DNA of 9,815 nucleotides from Actinomycetes bacterium (GTDB taxonomy: Bacteria; Actinomycetota; Actinomycetes; Prado026), in the NCBI GenBank assembly GCA_025455945.1, contig JALOLN010000067.1, positions 1 to 9,815 on the forward strand, read 5' to 3'. Positions 1-5,060 of the stretch are shown in pieces. Under the pieces are notes generated by a model. That model saw only the letters and a program-made list of their open reading frames with translations. It was not told the DNA's origin and searched no databases. Within the stretch, counting starts at the first letter, position 1, and every line of letters begins with the position of its first letter. A program made the position numbers and the translations under genes.

Positions 1-222
1 GTCCGCCCGCACACCGGCCGCCACCTGCGCTGCCCGCTGGGACGCGGCGAACGTGGTCGTCACCCTGGCCTGGGCCGCGGCCGCGGCGGCCTTCACCTCC
101 TCGAGCAGCCGGATCTGGTCGACCCGCTCCGCATCGTCCGACGCGACCTCGAGGCGGCCCAGCCCGGACACCAGAGAGCGCAGGCCCTCCAGGTTCGGTG
201 TGCGGAACGCCGAGTCGAACAT
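1..222 (-). CDS. HNH endonuclease of the DUF222/13E12 repeat family, N-terminal part
   Basis: The 5' 74 codons are present and the gene runs off the left edge. The product begins MFDSAFRTPNLEGLRSL and continues with an acidic/Ala-rich helix, LLEEVKAAAAAAQARVT, then FAASQRAAQ. This is the usual opening of the DUF222 domain that precedes a C-terminal HNH nuclease in many actinobacterial proteins (13E12 repeat family in mycobacteria). The HNH motif itself would lie outside the window, so nuclease activity is inferred from family. The ATG at 222 is chosen because it is the first in-frame start and a TAGAAT -10 hexamer ends 7 nt upstream, which predicts a leaderless mRNA. A LexA box covers the start codon, so SOS control is likely. 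Members of this family are often multicopy and may be mobile or domesticated. The family call is fairly secure; the biological role is not known. Confidence 0.8.
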   Translation of the reverse strand, partial: MFDSAFRTPNLEGLRSLVSGLGRLEVASDDAERVDQIRLLEEVKAAAAAAQARVTTTFAASQRAAQVAAGVRAD

Positions 223-230
223 GTGTTCGA
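215..230. promoter_or_regulatory. LexA binding site (SOS box) over the HNH gene start
   Basis: The sequence TCGAAC-ATGT-GTTCGA is a perfect 6-4-6 inverted repeat and matches the mycobacterial/actinobacterial SOS box TCGAAC-N4-GTTCGA at all 12 conserved positions. It touches the last base of the minus-strand -10 hexamer (235-230) and covers the predicted transcription start and the ATG (222-220). Bound LexA would therefore block the promoter. Several M. tuberculosis 13E12-family genes are known to carry SOS boxes, which supports the assignment. Confidence 0.85.
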
Positions 231-235
231 TTCTA
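230..235 (-). promoter_or_regulatory. -10 element of the HNH gene
   Basis: On the minus strand this reads TAGAAT (five of six matches to TATAAT). It is followed by 7 nt and then the ATG, so the transcript would start at or very near the start codon. No Shine-Dalgarno sequence is present, as expected for a leaderless gene. No good -35 hexamer is visible. Confidence 0.6.
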
Positions 236-247
236 CGTGGCCCACCG

Positions 248-276
248 ACAGGGTTCGAGCGCCAGACGAACCCTGT
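248..276. repeat. 10-bp inverted repeat upstream of the HNH gene
   Basis: The arms ACAGGGTTCG (248-257) and CGAACCCTGT (267-276) are perfectly complementary around a 9-nt loop. The element overlaps the expected -35 region of the HNH promoter. It has no T-tract, so it does not look like a classical terminator. It could be an operator for a second regulator or a structural element. The inner GTTCG/CGAAC pieces are SOS half-sites in the wrong relative orientation. Confidence 0.55.
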
Positions 277-306
277 GGAGAACATCGGCTCATTCGGCCG
301 CGGCCG

Positions 307-344
307 TTGACGCCGTTGACGGGGTGCGTGCTGCGGGCAACAGT
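307..344 (+). promoter_or_regulatory. Possible promoter for the first zinc-ribbon gene
   Basis: A 9-bp tandem repeat GCCGTTGAC (303-311 and 312-320) creates two TTGACG -35-like hexamers. The second (316-321) is 17 nt from AACAGT (339-344), a weak -10 that keeps the conserved A2 and T6. A start near 351 would give a leader of about 54 nt. The -10 is poor, so this is tentative. Confidence 0.3.
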
Positions 345-404
345 GGAGCCAGCGAGCGCCCCTCGAGCACGACGCTGTGCAGCGACGACGGAGAGGAGCC
401 GGCG

Positions 405-569
405 ATGCCCGAGCGCTGGATCTGCAGAGTCGTCGGACACCGGTACGACCACGTCCGCTACCCCGACAGCGACGTCCCGGAGGGCTACTTCCTGCGCTGC
501 CGGCGGTGCGGGCACGAGCGGGAGGAAGTCCAGTCCGGGCCGGCGCCCTCCCGACGGTGGAACACCTAG
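405..569 (+). CDS. Small zinc-ribbon protein (54 aa)
   Basis: The product starts MPERWICRVVGHRYDHVRY and has a C-terminal CRRCGHERE knuckle (C32, C35). C7 with H12, in the pattern C-x3-GH-x-Y, could give the other half of a zinc site. Short proteins with C-x3-GH-x-Y followed by CxxCG resemble the phage/actinobacterial DUF1660 type, but I cannot confirm membership. The start at 405 is preferred over an upstream in-frame ATG (198) because a GAGAGGAG ribosome-binding site lies just before it and the upstream codons look like noise. There is no signal peptide, so it should be cytoplasmic. A second zinc-ribbon mini-protein starts 75 nt downstream. Function unknown. Confidence 0.65.
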   Translation: MPERWICRVVGHRYDHVRYPDSDVPEGYFLRCRRCGHEREEVQSGPAPSRRWNT

Positions 570-607
570 CCGGCTGGCTCGGGAGTCGCCAAGATCACAG
601 CGCAGGT

Positions 608-622
608 GGACCGTTCCGGTCC
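608..622. repeat. Short hairpin between the two mini-genes
   Basis: GGACCG (608-613) and CGGTCC (617-622) form a 6-bp stem with a 3-nt loop in the 75-nt gap between the two zinc-ribbon genes. There is no T-run after it. It could weaken read-through or be incidental in such GC-rich DNA. Confidence 0.3.
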
Positions 623-644
623 GGGCACAAGGGACAATTGGAGC

Positions 645-815
645 ATGGCTTCACGGAACTCCGCCCACGCTCACGGTGTCAGCTTGCACTCGGACTGGCC
701 GCAGCCCTCCGTCGTCTCCTGCGAGGTGTGCAACCACGCATGGAGCCCCACGCTGCGGACCAGCGGATACCGGCCGTGGCGGTGGTGGGCCTGCCCGAAC
801 GGCTGCAACACCTGA
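645..815 (+). CDS. Small zinc-ribbon protein (56 aa)
   Basis: The product starts MASRNSAHAHGVSLHSDW and contains two cysteine knuckles: C26-EV-C29 and C50-PNG-C54. These are separated by a Trp-rich stretch (W33, W45, W47, W48), the arrangement of a single treble-clef or zinc-ribbon fold. The knuckles sit about 20 residues apart, near the usual rubredoxin-like spacing. ATG 645 is used because GGGA and GGAG lie just upstream and the domain fits fully after it; an in-frame ATG at 606 adds only a low-complexity stub. It is adjacent to and on the same strand as another mini zinc-ribbon gene. Nucleic-acid or protein binding is possible but not shown. Confidence 0.6.
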   Translation: MASRNSAHAHGVSLHSDWPQPSVVSCEVCNHAWSPTLRTSGYRPWRWWACPNGCNT

Positions 816-830
816 GGCACCCAGGCTGAC

Positions 831-1049
831 TCACCCGGGCGCAGGACGGCGACACGCCCTCAGCACATGACAGGGCCCGCCCTGGTGAACACGGAAGACC
901 AGATGAAGCCCGTCGTCCAACGTGACAGCCACGCGCGACGCGTACGGCGGGTCGTCCGCACCCCTCCGGCGGACGAGGTGTGCCGACACGACACTGCCAG
1001 CGAGCCCCTGATCGGCGAACGACTCCGTCACTGCGACCGCTCGGGCCAC
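831..1049 (-). CDS. Hypothetical small protein (72 aa), doubtful
   Basis: A GTG start at 1049 has GAGG five nt upstream, and the frame gives MARAVAVTESFADQGLAGSV, then YASRVAVTLDDGLHLVFRV, ending in a Cys/Arg-rich tail. Third codon positions are mostly G or C until near the end. It lies 49 nt downstream of the GPGG gene on the same strand and could be co-transcribed with it. I do not recognise a family. The plus-strand frame over the same bases (867-1106) also shows high GC3, so coding is uncertain. It may be a decayed or short lineage-specific gene. Confidence 0.35.
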   Translation of the reverse strand: MARAVAVTESFADQGLAGSVVSAHLVRRRGADDPPYASRVAVTLDDGLHLVFRVHQGGPCHVLRACRRPAPG

Positions 1050-1098
1050 CGGGTCCTCGGCCGCGCGTCGCCCGATGCTGGGCACGACGCTGCCCGTC

Positions 1099-1242
1099 TC
1101 AGCTGAACAGGCTGACGCCGCCGGGGCCCACGAGCAGCCCGACGACGATGAGGACGATGCCCCACAGCACCTGGCTGCGCACGAGCGCCAGGACGCCGGA
1201 GACGACGAGTACGACGGCAAGGATCCACAGCAGAATCTCCAT
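1099..1242 (-). CDS. GPGG-motif small membrane protein (47 aa)
   Basis: Almost the whole protein is hydrophobic. One helix covers about residues 3-20 (ILLWILAVVLVVSGVLAL), and after the VRSQ turn a second covers about 26-38 (LWGIVLIVVGLLV). It ends in the signature GPGGVSLFS. This small family is widespread in actinobacteria and should insert in the cytoplasmic membrane as a helical hairpin; its job is unknown. There is no Shine-Dalgarno sequence before the ATG. A SigB/SigF-like promoter whose start would fall only a few nt before the ATG explains this. It is divergent from the sigma-factor fusion gene. Confidence 0.85.
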   Translation of the reverse strand: MEILLWILAVVLVVSGVLALVRSQVLWGIVLIVVGLLVGPGGVSLFS

Positions 1243-1252
1243 GGCCGGCCCA

Positions 1253-1277
1253 GTACCCCGACCTGGCGCCCGCATAC
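1253..1277 (-). promoter_or_regulatory. SigB/SigF-type promoter candidate for the GPGG gene
   Basis: On the minus strand, GTAT (1277-1274) and GGGTAC (1258-1253) are separated by 15 nt. This fits the Streptomyces SigB-type consensus GNNT-N14-16-GGGTAY exactly. Transcription would start near 1246, about 4 nt before the ATG. Confidence 0.5.
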
Positions 1278-1306
1278 CTGCGAACCCCGAGCGCCGCGAA
1301 CCTCGT

Positions 1307-1332
1307 GTTTGGGCAAAGTTGGAATCGGGAAT
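1307..1332 (+). promoter_or_regulatory. SigB/SigF-type promoter candidate for the sigma fusion gene
   Basis: GTTT (1307-1310) and GGGAAT (1327-1332) are separated by 16 nt, matching the general-stress sigma pattern GTTT-N15-17-GGGWA. The predicted start near 1339 gives a leader of about 85 nt before ATG 1424. Because the gene encodes a sigma factor of this same class, autoregulation is the natural reading. The site is between two divergent genes. Confidence 0.55.
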
Positions 1333-1423
1333 CTCAGTGCTGCTGTAACTGCCGACGTGCGCTTCAGACCAGCAGGCGCCGCGTCGCTCTCCGTGCCCAC
1401 GGATCCCACGAGCGAGGTGGCCC

Positions 1424-3202
1424 ATGCTCGTCCATGTCGTGTCCTTTTCCGTTGCGGACGTGTCCCGCCTGCCGCGTTCCGCGGTCGCCAACCTGGCGCA
1501 CGGGCTGCGCTCCGCCGGCGCGACCGCTGAGGTCCTCGTGCCGTCCGTGCACCACACCGACCGGCGAGCCGCGATCGACGCGTACGCGGCCGAGCTGGCC
1601 GCACGCTGGGAGCGGGAGCAGCCGGACCTGGTGCACACCATCGGTGTCGTGGCGACGGCCGCGGCCCTCACGGCCGGACGAGGCGTGATCCCCGTCGTCG
1701 CGACCTTCGACCAGAGCCCCGCGGACGCCGTCCTCGAGGCCGATCTGGCCGCCGCAGTGGCCGGCGTCTTGCCGCTGTCCTCGACGGAACGGGAGCGCTG
1801 GTGGGCGGCCCGGGTGCCCACGGTGCGCTCGGGTGCCCTGGCCCTGCCCGTGCCGGTGCCCGACCCCGACGCCGGACCCGCCGCCGAGGGCGGCCACGTC
1901 CTCACCCTGGCCCAGGGTCGGGCGCTGGACCTCGTGGTGGCCTCGATGCCGCACTGGCGCTCCACCCGACTGGTCGTCCTGGGCGGGCGCCGGGAGGGAC
2001 CGCCACCACGGACGAGGCGACTGGCCCGCTCCCTCGGTGTCCTGGACCGCATCGAGTGGCACCCCGGTGCCCGGGGACCCGCCCGCCGCGACCTGTGGGC
2101 CGGGGCGGCCGTGGTCGTGGCCGCCGCTGACGGCGCCCGCCACGGGGGGCACGTCCTCGAGGCGGCCGTGCACGGCGTGCCCGCCGTGGCGCTGGCGGAC
2201 GGCGCGCACCTCGACCTCGTCGTGGCCGGCACCACGGGACTGCTGGTGGACCCGGCGGACGGTCCGACCGGCCTGGGCCGGGCCGTCGCTCGGCTGCTCG
2301 CCGACCCGCTGCGGGTGCGCGGCTACGGCGCCGCGGCACTCGTCCGTGCGCAGGCGGTGCACGACCCGCTGACGGCCGGCGAGCGACTGCTCGGCCACTA
2401 CGAGCTGTTCCTGGGCAGGGACACCGACCCGCCCACGTCGAAGCCGCGCCCAAGCGCCACCGGCACCGGCCCTGCCCGGATGTGCCCCGACCGGGCCCGG
2501 CTGGCGGTGGAGTACCTGCCCATGGCCCGTCGGCTCGCGCGGCGGTACGCCGGCCGCGGCCAGGCCCTCGAGGAGCTGGAGCAGGTCGCCTCCCTCGGGC
2601 TGGTGAAGGCCGCGGGCGGCTTCGACGAGACCGCGGGCACGGACTTCCCCGGCTACGCCGTCCCCACGATCCTCGGTGAGCTGCGCCGGCACTTCCGCGA
2701 CCACGCCTGGACGGTGCGCGTCCCGCGGGCGCTCCAGGAGGCCACGCTGCAGGTGCAGCAGGCGTCCGACCGGCTGCGCCAGAGCCTCGGCCAGGAGGGC
2801 AGCGCCGCGCACGTCGCCCAGGAGCTGGGCCTCAGCGAGGACGAGGTGCTGCTGGCCCGCCGCACCCGCGGTGAGGCGATGACGGCCCACTCCCTGGACC
2901 TCCCCGTCGGCGACGACGACTCGGCCCCGCTGCGCGACCGGATCGGCGGCGACGACCCGGACCTGGCCCGGGTGGAGGACCTGGCGGCCGTCGGTGCGGC
3001 CCTGCGCCGACTCCCCCCGAGGGAGCGGGAGATCATCGCGCTGCGCTTCTACGGCGACCGCACCCAGCAGGAGATCGCCGAGCAGCTGGGCATGTCGCAG
3101 GTGCACGTCTCCCGACTGCTCAGCCGGACGCTGACCGTACTGCGCGACCACGTGCTCGAGGGCGCACCGCTGCCGGCGTCCTGGGGCGCCGTCGCGGCTT
3201 GA
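1424..3202 (+). CDS. Fusion of a glycosyltransferase-like (GT-B) domain and a SigB/SigF/SigG-family sigma factor
   Basis: One open frame of 592 codons joins two domains. Residues 1-332 look like a GT4-type glycosyltransferase: an N-terminal Rossmann half (HVVSFSVADVSRLPRSAVANL) and a C-terminal half with LVVLGG, VLEAAVHGVPAVAL and TGLLVDP. The EX7E motif seems degraded: E246 is kept but the first Glu position is A238, and the usual K-G of the donor loop is absent. A Pro/Thr/Ser-rich linker (333-352) follows. Residues 355-574 are a full group-3 sigma factor: region 2 with YAVPTILGELRRHFRD, VRVPRALQEA leading into region 3, and region 4 with LPPREREIIALRFYGDRTQQEIAEQL and the helix-turn-helix. 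ATG 1424 has GAGG six nt upstream. No ribosome-binding site precedes internal M353 (2480), so a single product is likely. The sigma part should direct RNA polymerase to stress promoters. The N-terminal domain may be a sensor or regulator in place of a partner-switching system (inference). Confidence 0.85.
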   Translation: MLVHVVSFSVADVSRLPRSAVANLAHGLRSAGATAEVLVPSVHHTDRRAAIDAYAAELAARWEREQPDLVHTIGVVATAAALTAGRGVIPVVATFDQSPADAVLEADLAAAVAGVLPLSSTERERWWAARVPTVRSGALALPVPVPDPDAGPAAEGGHVLTLAQGRALDLVVASMPHWRSTRLVVLGGRREGPPPRTRRLARSLGVLDRIEWHPGARGPARRDLWAGAAVVVAAADGARHGGHVLEAAVHGVPAVALADGAHLDLVVAGTTGLLVDPADGPTGLGRAVARLLADPLRVRGYGAAALVRAQAVHDPLTAGERLLGHYELFLGRDTDPPTSKPRPSATGTGPARMCPDRARLAVEYLPMARRLARRYAGRGQALEELEQVASLGLVKAAGGFDETAGTDFPGYAVPTILGELRRHFRDHAWTVRVPRALQEATLQVQQASDRLRQSLGQEGSAAHVAQELGLSEDEVLLARRTRGEAMTAHSLDLPVGDDDSAPLRDRIGGDDPDLARVEDLAAVGAALRRLPPREREIIALRFYGDRTQQEIAEQLGMSQVHVSRLLSRTLTVLRDHVLEGAPLPASWGAVAA

Positions 3203-3210
3203 GCCTGACC

Positions 3211-3216
3211 TACGCT
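3211..3216 (+). promoter_or_regulatory. -10 element for a leaderless ANTAR-GAF transcript
   Basis: TACGCT fits TANNNT and is followed by exactly 6 nt and then GTG 3223. A start at the first base of GTG would make the mRNA leaderless. The element lies 8 nt after the stop codon of the sigma fusion gene, so the regulator could have its own promoter besides read-through. Confidence 0.5.
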
Positions 3217-3222
3217 GGGCCG

Positions 3223-4410
3223 GTGACCCTGACCGGCCCGGAGACCGCTGCGCTGGCCGAGACCGTGGCCGCGCTGCGCCGCGAGCTCGACGGGGTGCGT
3301 CAGTCGGCTCGCACCCGCGCGGTCATCGAGCAGGCCAAGGGGATGCTCGTCGAGCGGCACGGCATCACGCTGGAGGAGGCCTTCGGCCGCCTGCGCGCGC
3401 TGTCGCAGCAGAACAACGTCCGGCTCGTCGAGGTCGCCGCCACCCTCGTCGGCGTCGCCATCCCGGACGCGGAGGAGGACGCAGGAGTGACGGGGGAGCG
3501 GCTCGCCGAGCTGATCCCCGCCTCGCCCGCGGCCTCCCCGGCCTGGGCGCAGCTGCGCGAGCAGCCGGACGTGAAGGCCGGCACCATGAGCGTCCTGCTC
3601 GACTCGGTCACCGGCGCCACCAGCGCGGGCGACGAGGCCGCCCGGCTCGTCCTCGACCTCCTCGCCGACCAGGGCGTCGAGGCCGTGGTGCTCTTCCGGG
3701 CCGCCGCCGACGGTGCGCTGCGGTTCGTCGGGCAGACCGGGTTCGCCGGCGACGTCATCAGCGCCTGGCGCAGCATCCCCCCGACGACGGACGTGCCCTT
3801 CGTGCGCTCGGTGCGCCGACGCGAGCCCCTGTTCATGGGCGACCGGGCGTCCCGCGTGTTGCAGTTCCCCGCGCTGGCCGAGGTGCGCTCGGCGTGGGAG
3901 GCCACGGCCTCGATCCCCATCGACGACCAGGAGGAGGTGGTCGGCGTCGTCGGGCTCGCCTGGCGTGCGGAGCAGCGGTTCGACGCGGACCGGCAACGGC
4001 AGCTGTGCGACGCCGCGGGCCGGGTGTCCCGGCTCCTGCTGCGGCACGTGGCGGCCGTGGACGCCGACCTCGAGTGGCTGCGCGCCGTCTTGGCCGTGAA
4101 CCTCGACCCCTGGGTGCTGCTCGAGCCCGTGCCCGGCGGGGCAGGCGTCCAGGACTTCGTCGTCCGGGCCGTTGCGCCGCAGGTGGACGGCGGCGCCGAC
4201 TGGCCCGGGCACAGGATGTTCGAGCTGTGGCCCGACCTGGTGCACGACGAGACGAGCAGCTCGCTGTCCGCGCTCGCGCAGGCCGGGGGGGCCTGGACAA
4301 CGACGGTGGTGTCGGCCGGGCCCTGGCCCTGGGGGCAGGCCGGGGCGCGACTCCGAGGGGTCAGCGTCGGTCCTCGCGTCGTCCTCGTCTGGCGCCCCGG
4401 CCACCCCTGA
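3223..4410 (+). CDS. ANTAR and GAF domain regulator
   Basis: The 395-residue product has an N-terminal ANTAR domain (about residues 15-78) with the hallmark VIEQAKGMLVERHGITLEEAF and a following helix ending RLVEVAATLV. ANTAR domains bind paired RNA hairpins and prevent transcription termination. A GAF-like domain covers about 125-275, with VLFRAAADGALRFVGQTG, the region around VPFVRSVRRREPLFMGD, and IPIDDQEEVVGVVGLAW. A C-terminal part (about 285-390) is vaguely PAS-like (LAVNLDPWVLLEPVPG). GTG 3223 is preferred because of the perfectly spaced -10; a TTG at 3199, overlapping the upstream stop, is the alternative and adds 8 residues. Most ANTAR proteins carry this domain at the C-terminus after GAF or receiver domains, so the order is reversed here. 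The gene follows the sigma fusion directly, so both probably serve one sensory programme. Ligand unknown. Confidence 0.85.
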   Translation: MTLTGPETAALAETVAALRRELDGVRQSARTRAVIEQAKGMLVERHGITLEEAFGRLRALSQQNNVRLVEVAATLVGVAIPDAEEDAGVTGERLAELIPASPAASPAWAQLREQPDVKAGTMSVLLDSVTGATSAGDEAARLVLDLLADQGVEAVVLFRAAADGALRFVGQTGFAGDVISAWRSIPPTTDVPFVRSVRRREPLFMGDRASRVLQFPALAEVRSAWEATASIPIDDQEEVVGVVGLAWRAEQRFDADRQRQLCDAAGRVSRLLLRHVAAVDADLEWLRAVLAVNLDPWVLLEPVPGGAGVQDFVVRAVAPQVDGGADWPGHRMFELWPDLVHDETSSSLSALAQAGGAWTTTVVSAGPWPWGQAGARLRGVSVGPRVVLVWRPGHP

Positions 4411-4422
4411 CCGGCCGGCGGA

Positions 4423-4863
4423 TCAGTCCAGGGGCGTCACCGGCCGGAAGAGCCGGTCGCGCGCCGCGGCCATCTCCGCGCCGATCTCCTGCAGCCGCTT
4501 GCGGCCGAGCGCCTCACGGACCAGGGGGAACAGCTCGGTCTCCTCCTCCTTGACGTGGTGGAGGACGTTCTCCATGAGGACGGTGGCCTTCGCCTGGTAG
4601 GCCTCGTCGCCGGGGTCCATGCCCTCGAGCTCCTCGATCAGCCGGGTGGCCACGTGGTGCTCCTCCAGAGCCTCGAGGATCTCGCTGTCGCTGTCCTCGA
4701 CCTCCGCCCGTACGGCGGGGTAGAAGACCTGCTCCTCGAGGTGGGCGTGGGTCGTGAGCGCCGCGCAGATGTCGGGCACCACGTCCAGCTCGCCCTTCTC
4801 CATGGCCCGGAACAGCAGACGGACCTCCTTGTGGTCGTCCTTGAGCATGACGATCGCGTCCAT
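4423..4863 (-). CDS. Hemerythrin HHE domain protein
   Basis: This 146-residue protein has the four-helix HHE pattern with the di-iron ligand set: H11 (LKDDH), H39-x3-E43 in the segment THAHLEEQVFYP, H69/H70 (LEEHH) and H102-x3-E106 (HHVKEEETELFP). The length is typical of a stand-alone bacterial hemerythrin-like protein. Such proteins bind O2 or react with oxidants and NO. It is cytoplasmic, with no signal peptide. ATG 4863 has GAGGGA about 9 nt upstream. It is convergent with the ANTAR-GAF gene with only 12 nt between the stop codons. A GGGTAT hexamer (4955-4950 on the minus strand) resembles a SigB-type -10, hinting at stress control. The exact physiological role cannot be read from the sequence. 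Confidence 0.9.
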   Translation of the reverse strand: MDAIVMLKDDHKEVRLLFRAMEKGELDVVPDICAALTTHAHLEEQVFYPAVRAEVEDSDSEILEALEEHHVATRLIEELEGMDPGDEAYQAKATVLMENVLHHVKEEETELFPLVREALGRKRLQEIGAEMAAARDRLFRPVTPLD

Positions 4864-4949
4864 GTGGTGATCCCTCGTCGTGGTCGGTTGGTCGGTCCCC
4901 GTCGGATCGCCGGGTCTCGGGGACCCACGTGCCCGAACGGAGGCGCTTC

Positions 4950-4955
4950 ATACCC
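4950..4955 (-). promoter_or_regulatory. Possible SigB/SigF-type -10 for the hemerythrin gene
   Basis: The minus strand reads GGGTAT about 87 nt before the ATG. I find no GNNT -35 partner at 14-16 nt, so support comes only from the hexamer. Confidence 0.25.
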
Positions 4956-4984
4956 GGGGGGCCGCCATCGGCCGGGATTGGCAT

Positions 4985-5009
4985 GGATGAGACGGCGGAT
5001 CACGGGTAG
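4985..5009 (+). promoter_or_regulatory. Possible SigB/SigF-type promoter for the LamG-like gene
   Basis: GGAT (4985-4988) and GGGTAG (5004-5009) are 15 nt apart, matching GNNT-N14-16-GGGTAY except for the last base. The predicted start near 5016 falls just before an 8-bp hairpin (5020-5040). Confidence 0.35.
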
Positions 5010-5019
5010 TCGGCCCGGG

Positions 5020-5040
5020 CCAGGACCGCCGGGGTCCTGG
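5020..5040 (+). promoter_or_regulatory. 5'-leader hairpin of the LamG-like gene
   Basis: CCAGGACC (5020-5027) pairs perfectly with GGTCCTGG (5033-5040) around a 5-nt loop. It lies about 20 nt before the start codon and just ahead of the GAGGG ribosome-binding site at 5047-5051. It could stabilise the mRNA 5' end or modulate initiation. Confidence 0.45.
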
Positions 5041-5060
5041 GGAAGCGAGGGTGCTACCCG

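Noticed and set aside
250..275. A tRNA T-arm-like GGTTCGA motif
   Set aside because: No acceptor, D or anticodon arms surround it; the motif belongs to a 10-bp inverted repeat.
867..1106. A 79-codon plus-strand frame in the gap before the GPGG gene
   Set aside because: It has no clear ribosome-binding site, an Arg/His-rich product and overlaps the 3' end of the GPGG gene.
1364..3151. A 595-codon open frame on the minus strand opposite the sigma fusion gene
   Set aside because: It is a GC-driven shadow: the product is low-complexity, Gly/Arg/Gln-rich, with no recognisable domain, while the plus frame has clear glycosyltransferase-like and sigma domains.
2480..3202. An independent sigma factor gene starting at ATG 2480
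   Set aside because: There is no ribosome-binding site or -10 element in front of it, and the frame is open without a break from 1424.
3049..4404. A 451-codon minus-strand frame opposite the ANTAR-GAF gene
   Set aside because: The plus strand encodes recognisable ANTAR and GAF motifs; the minus product is compositionally biased and matches nothing I know.
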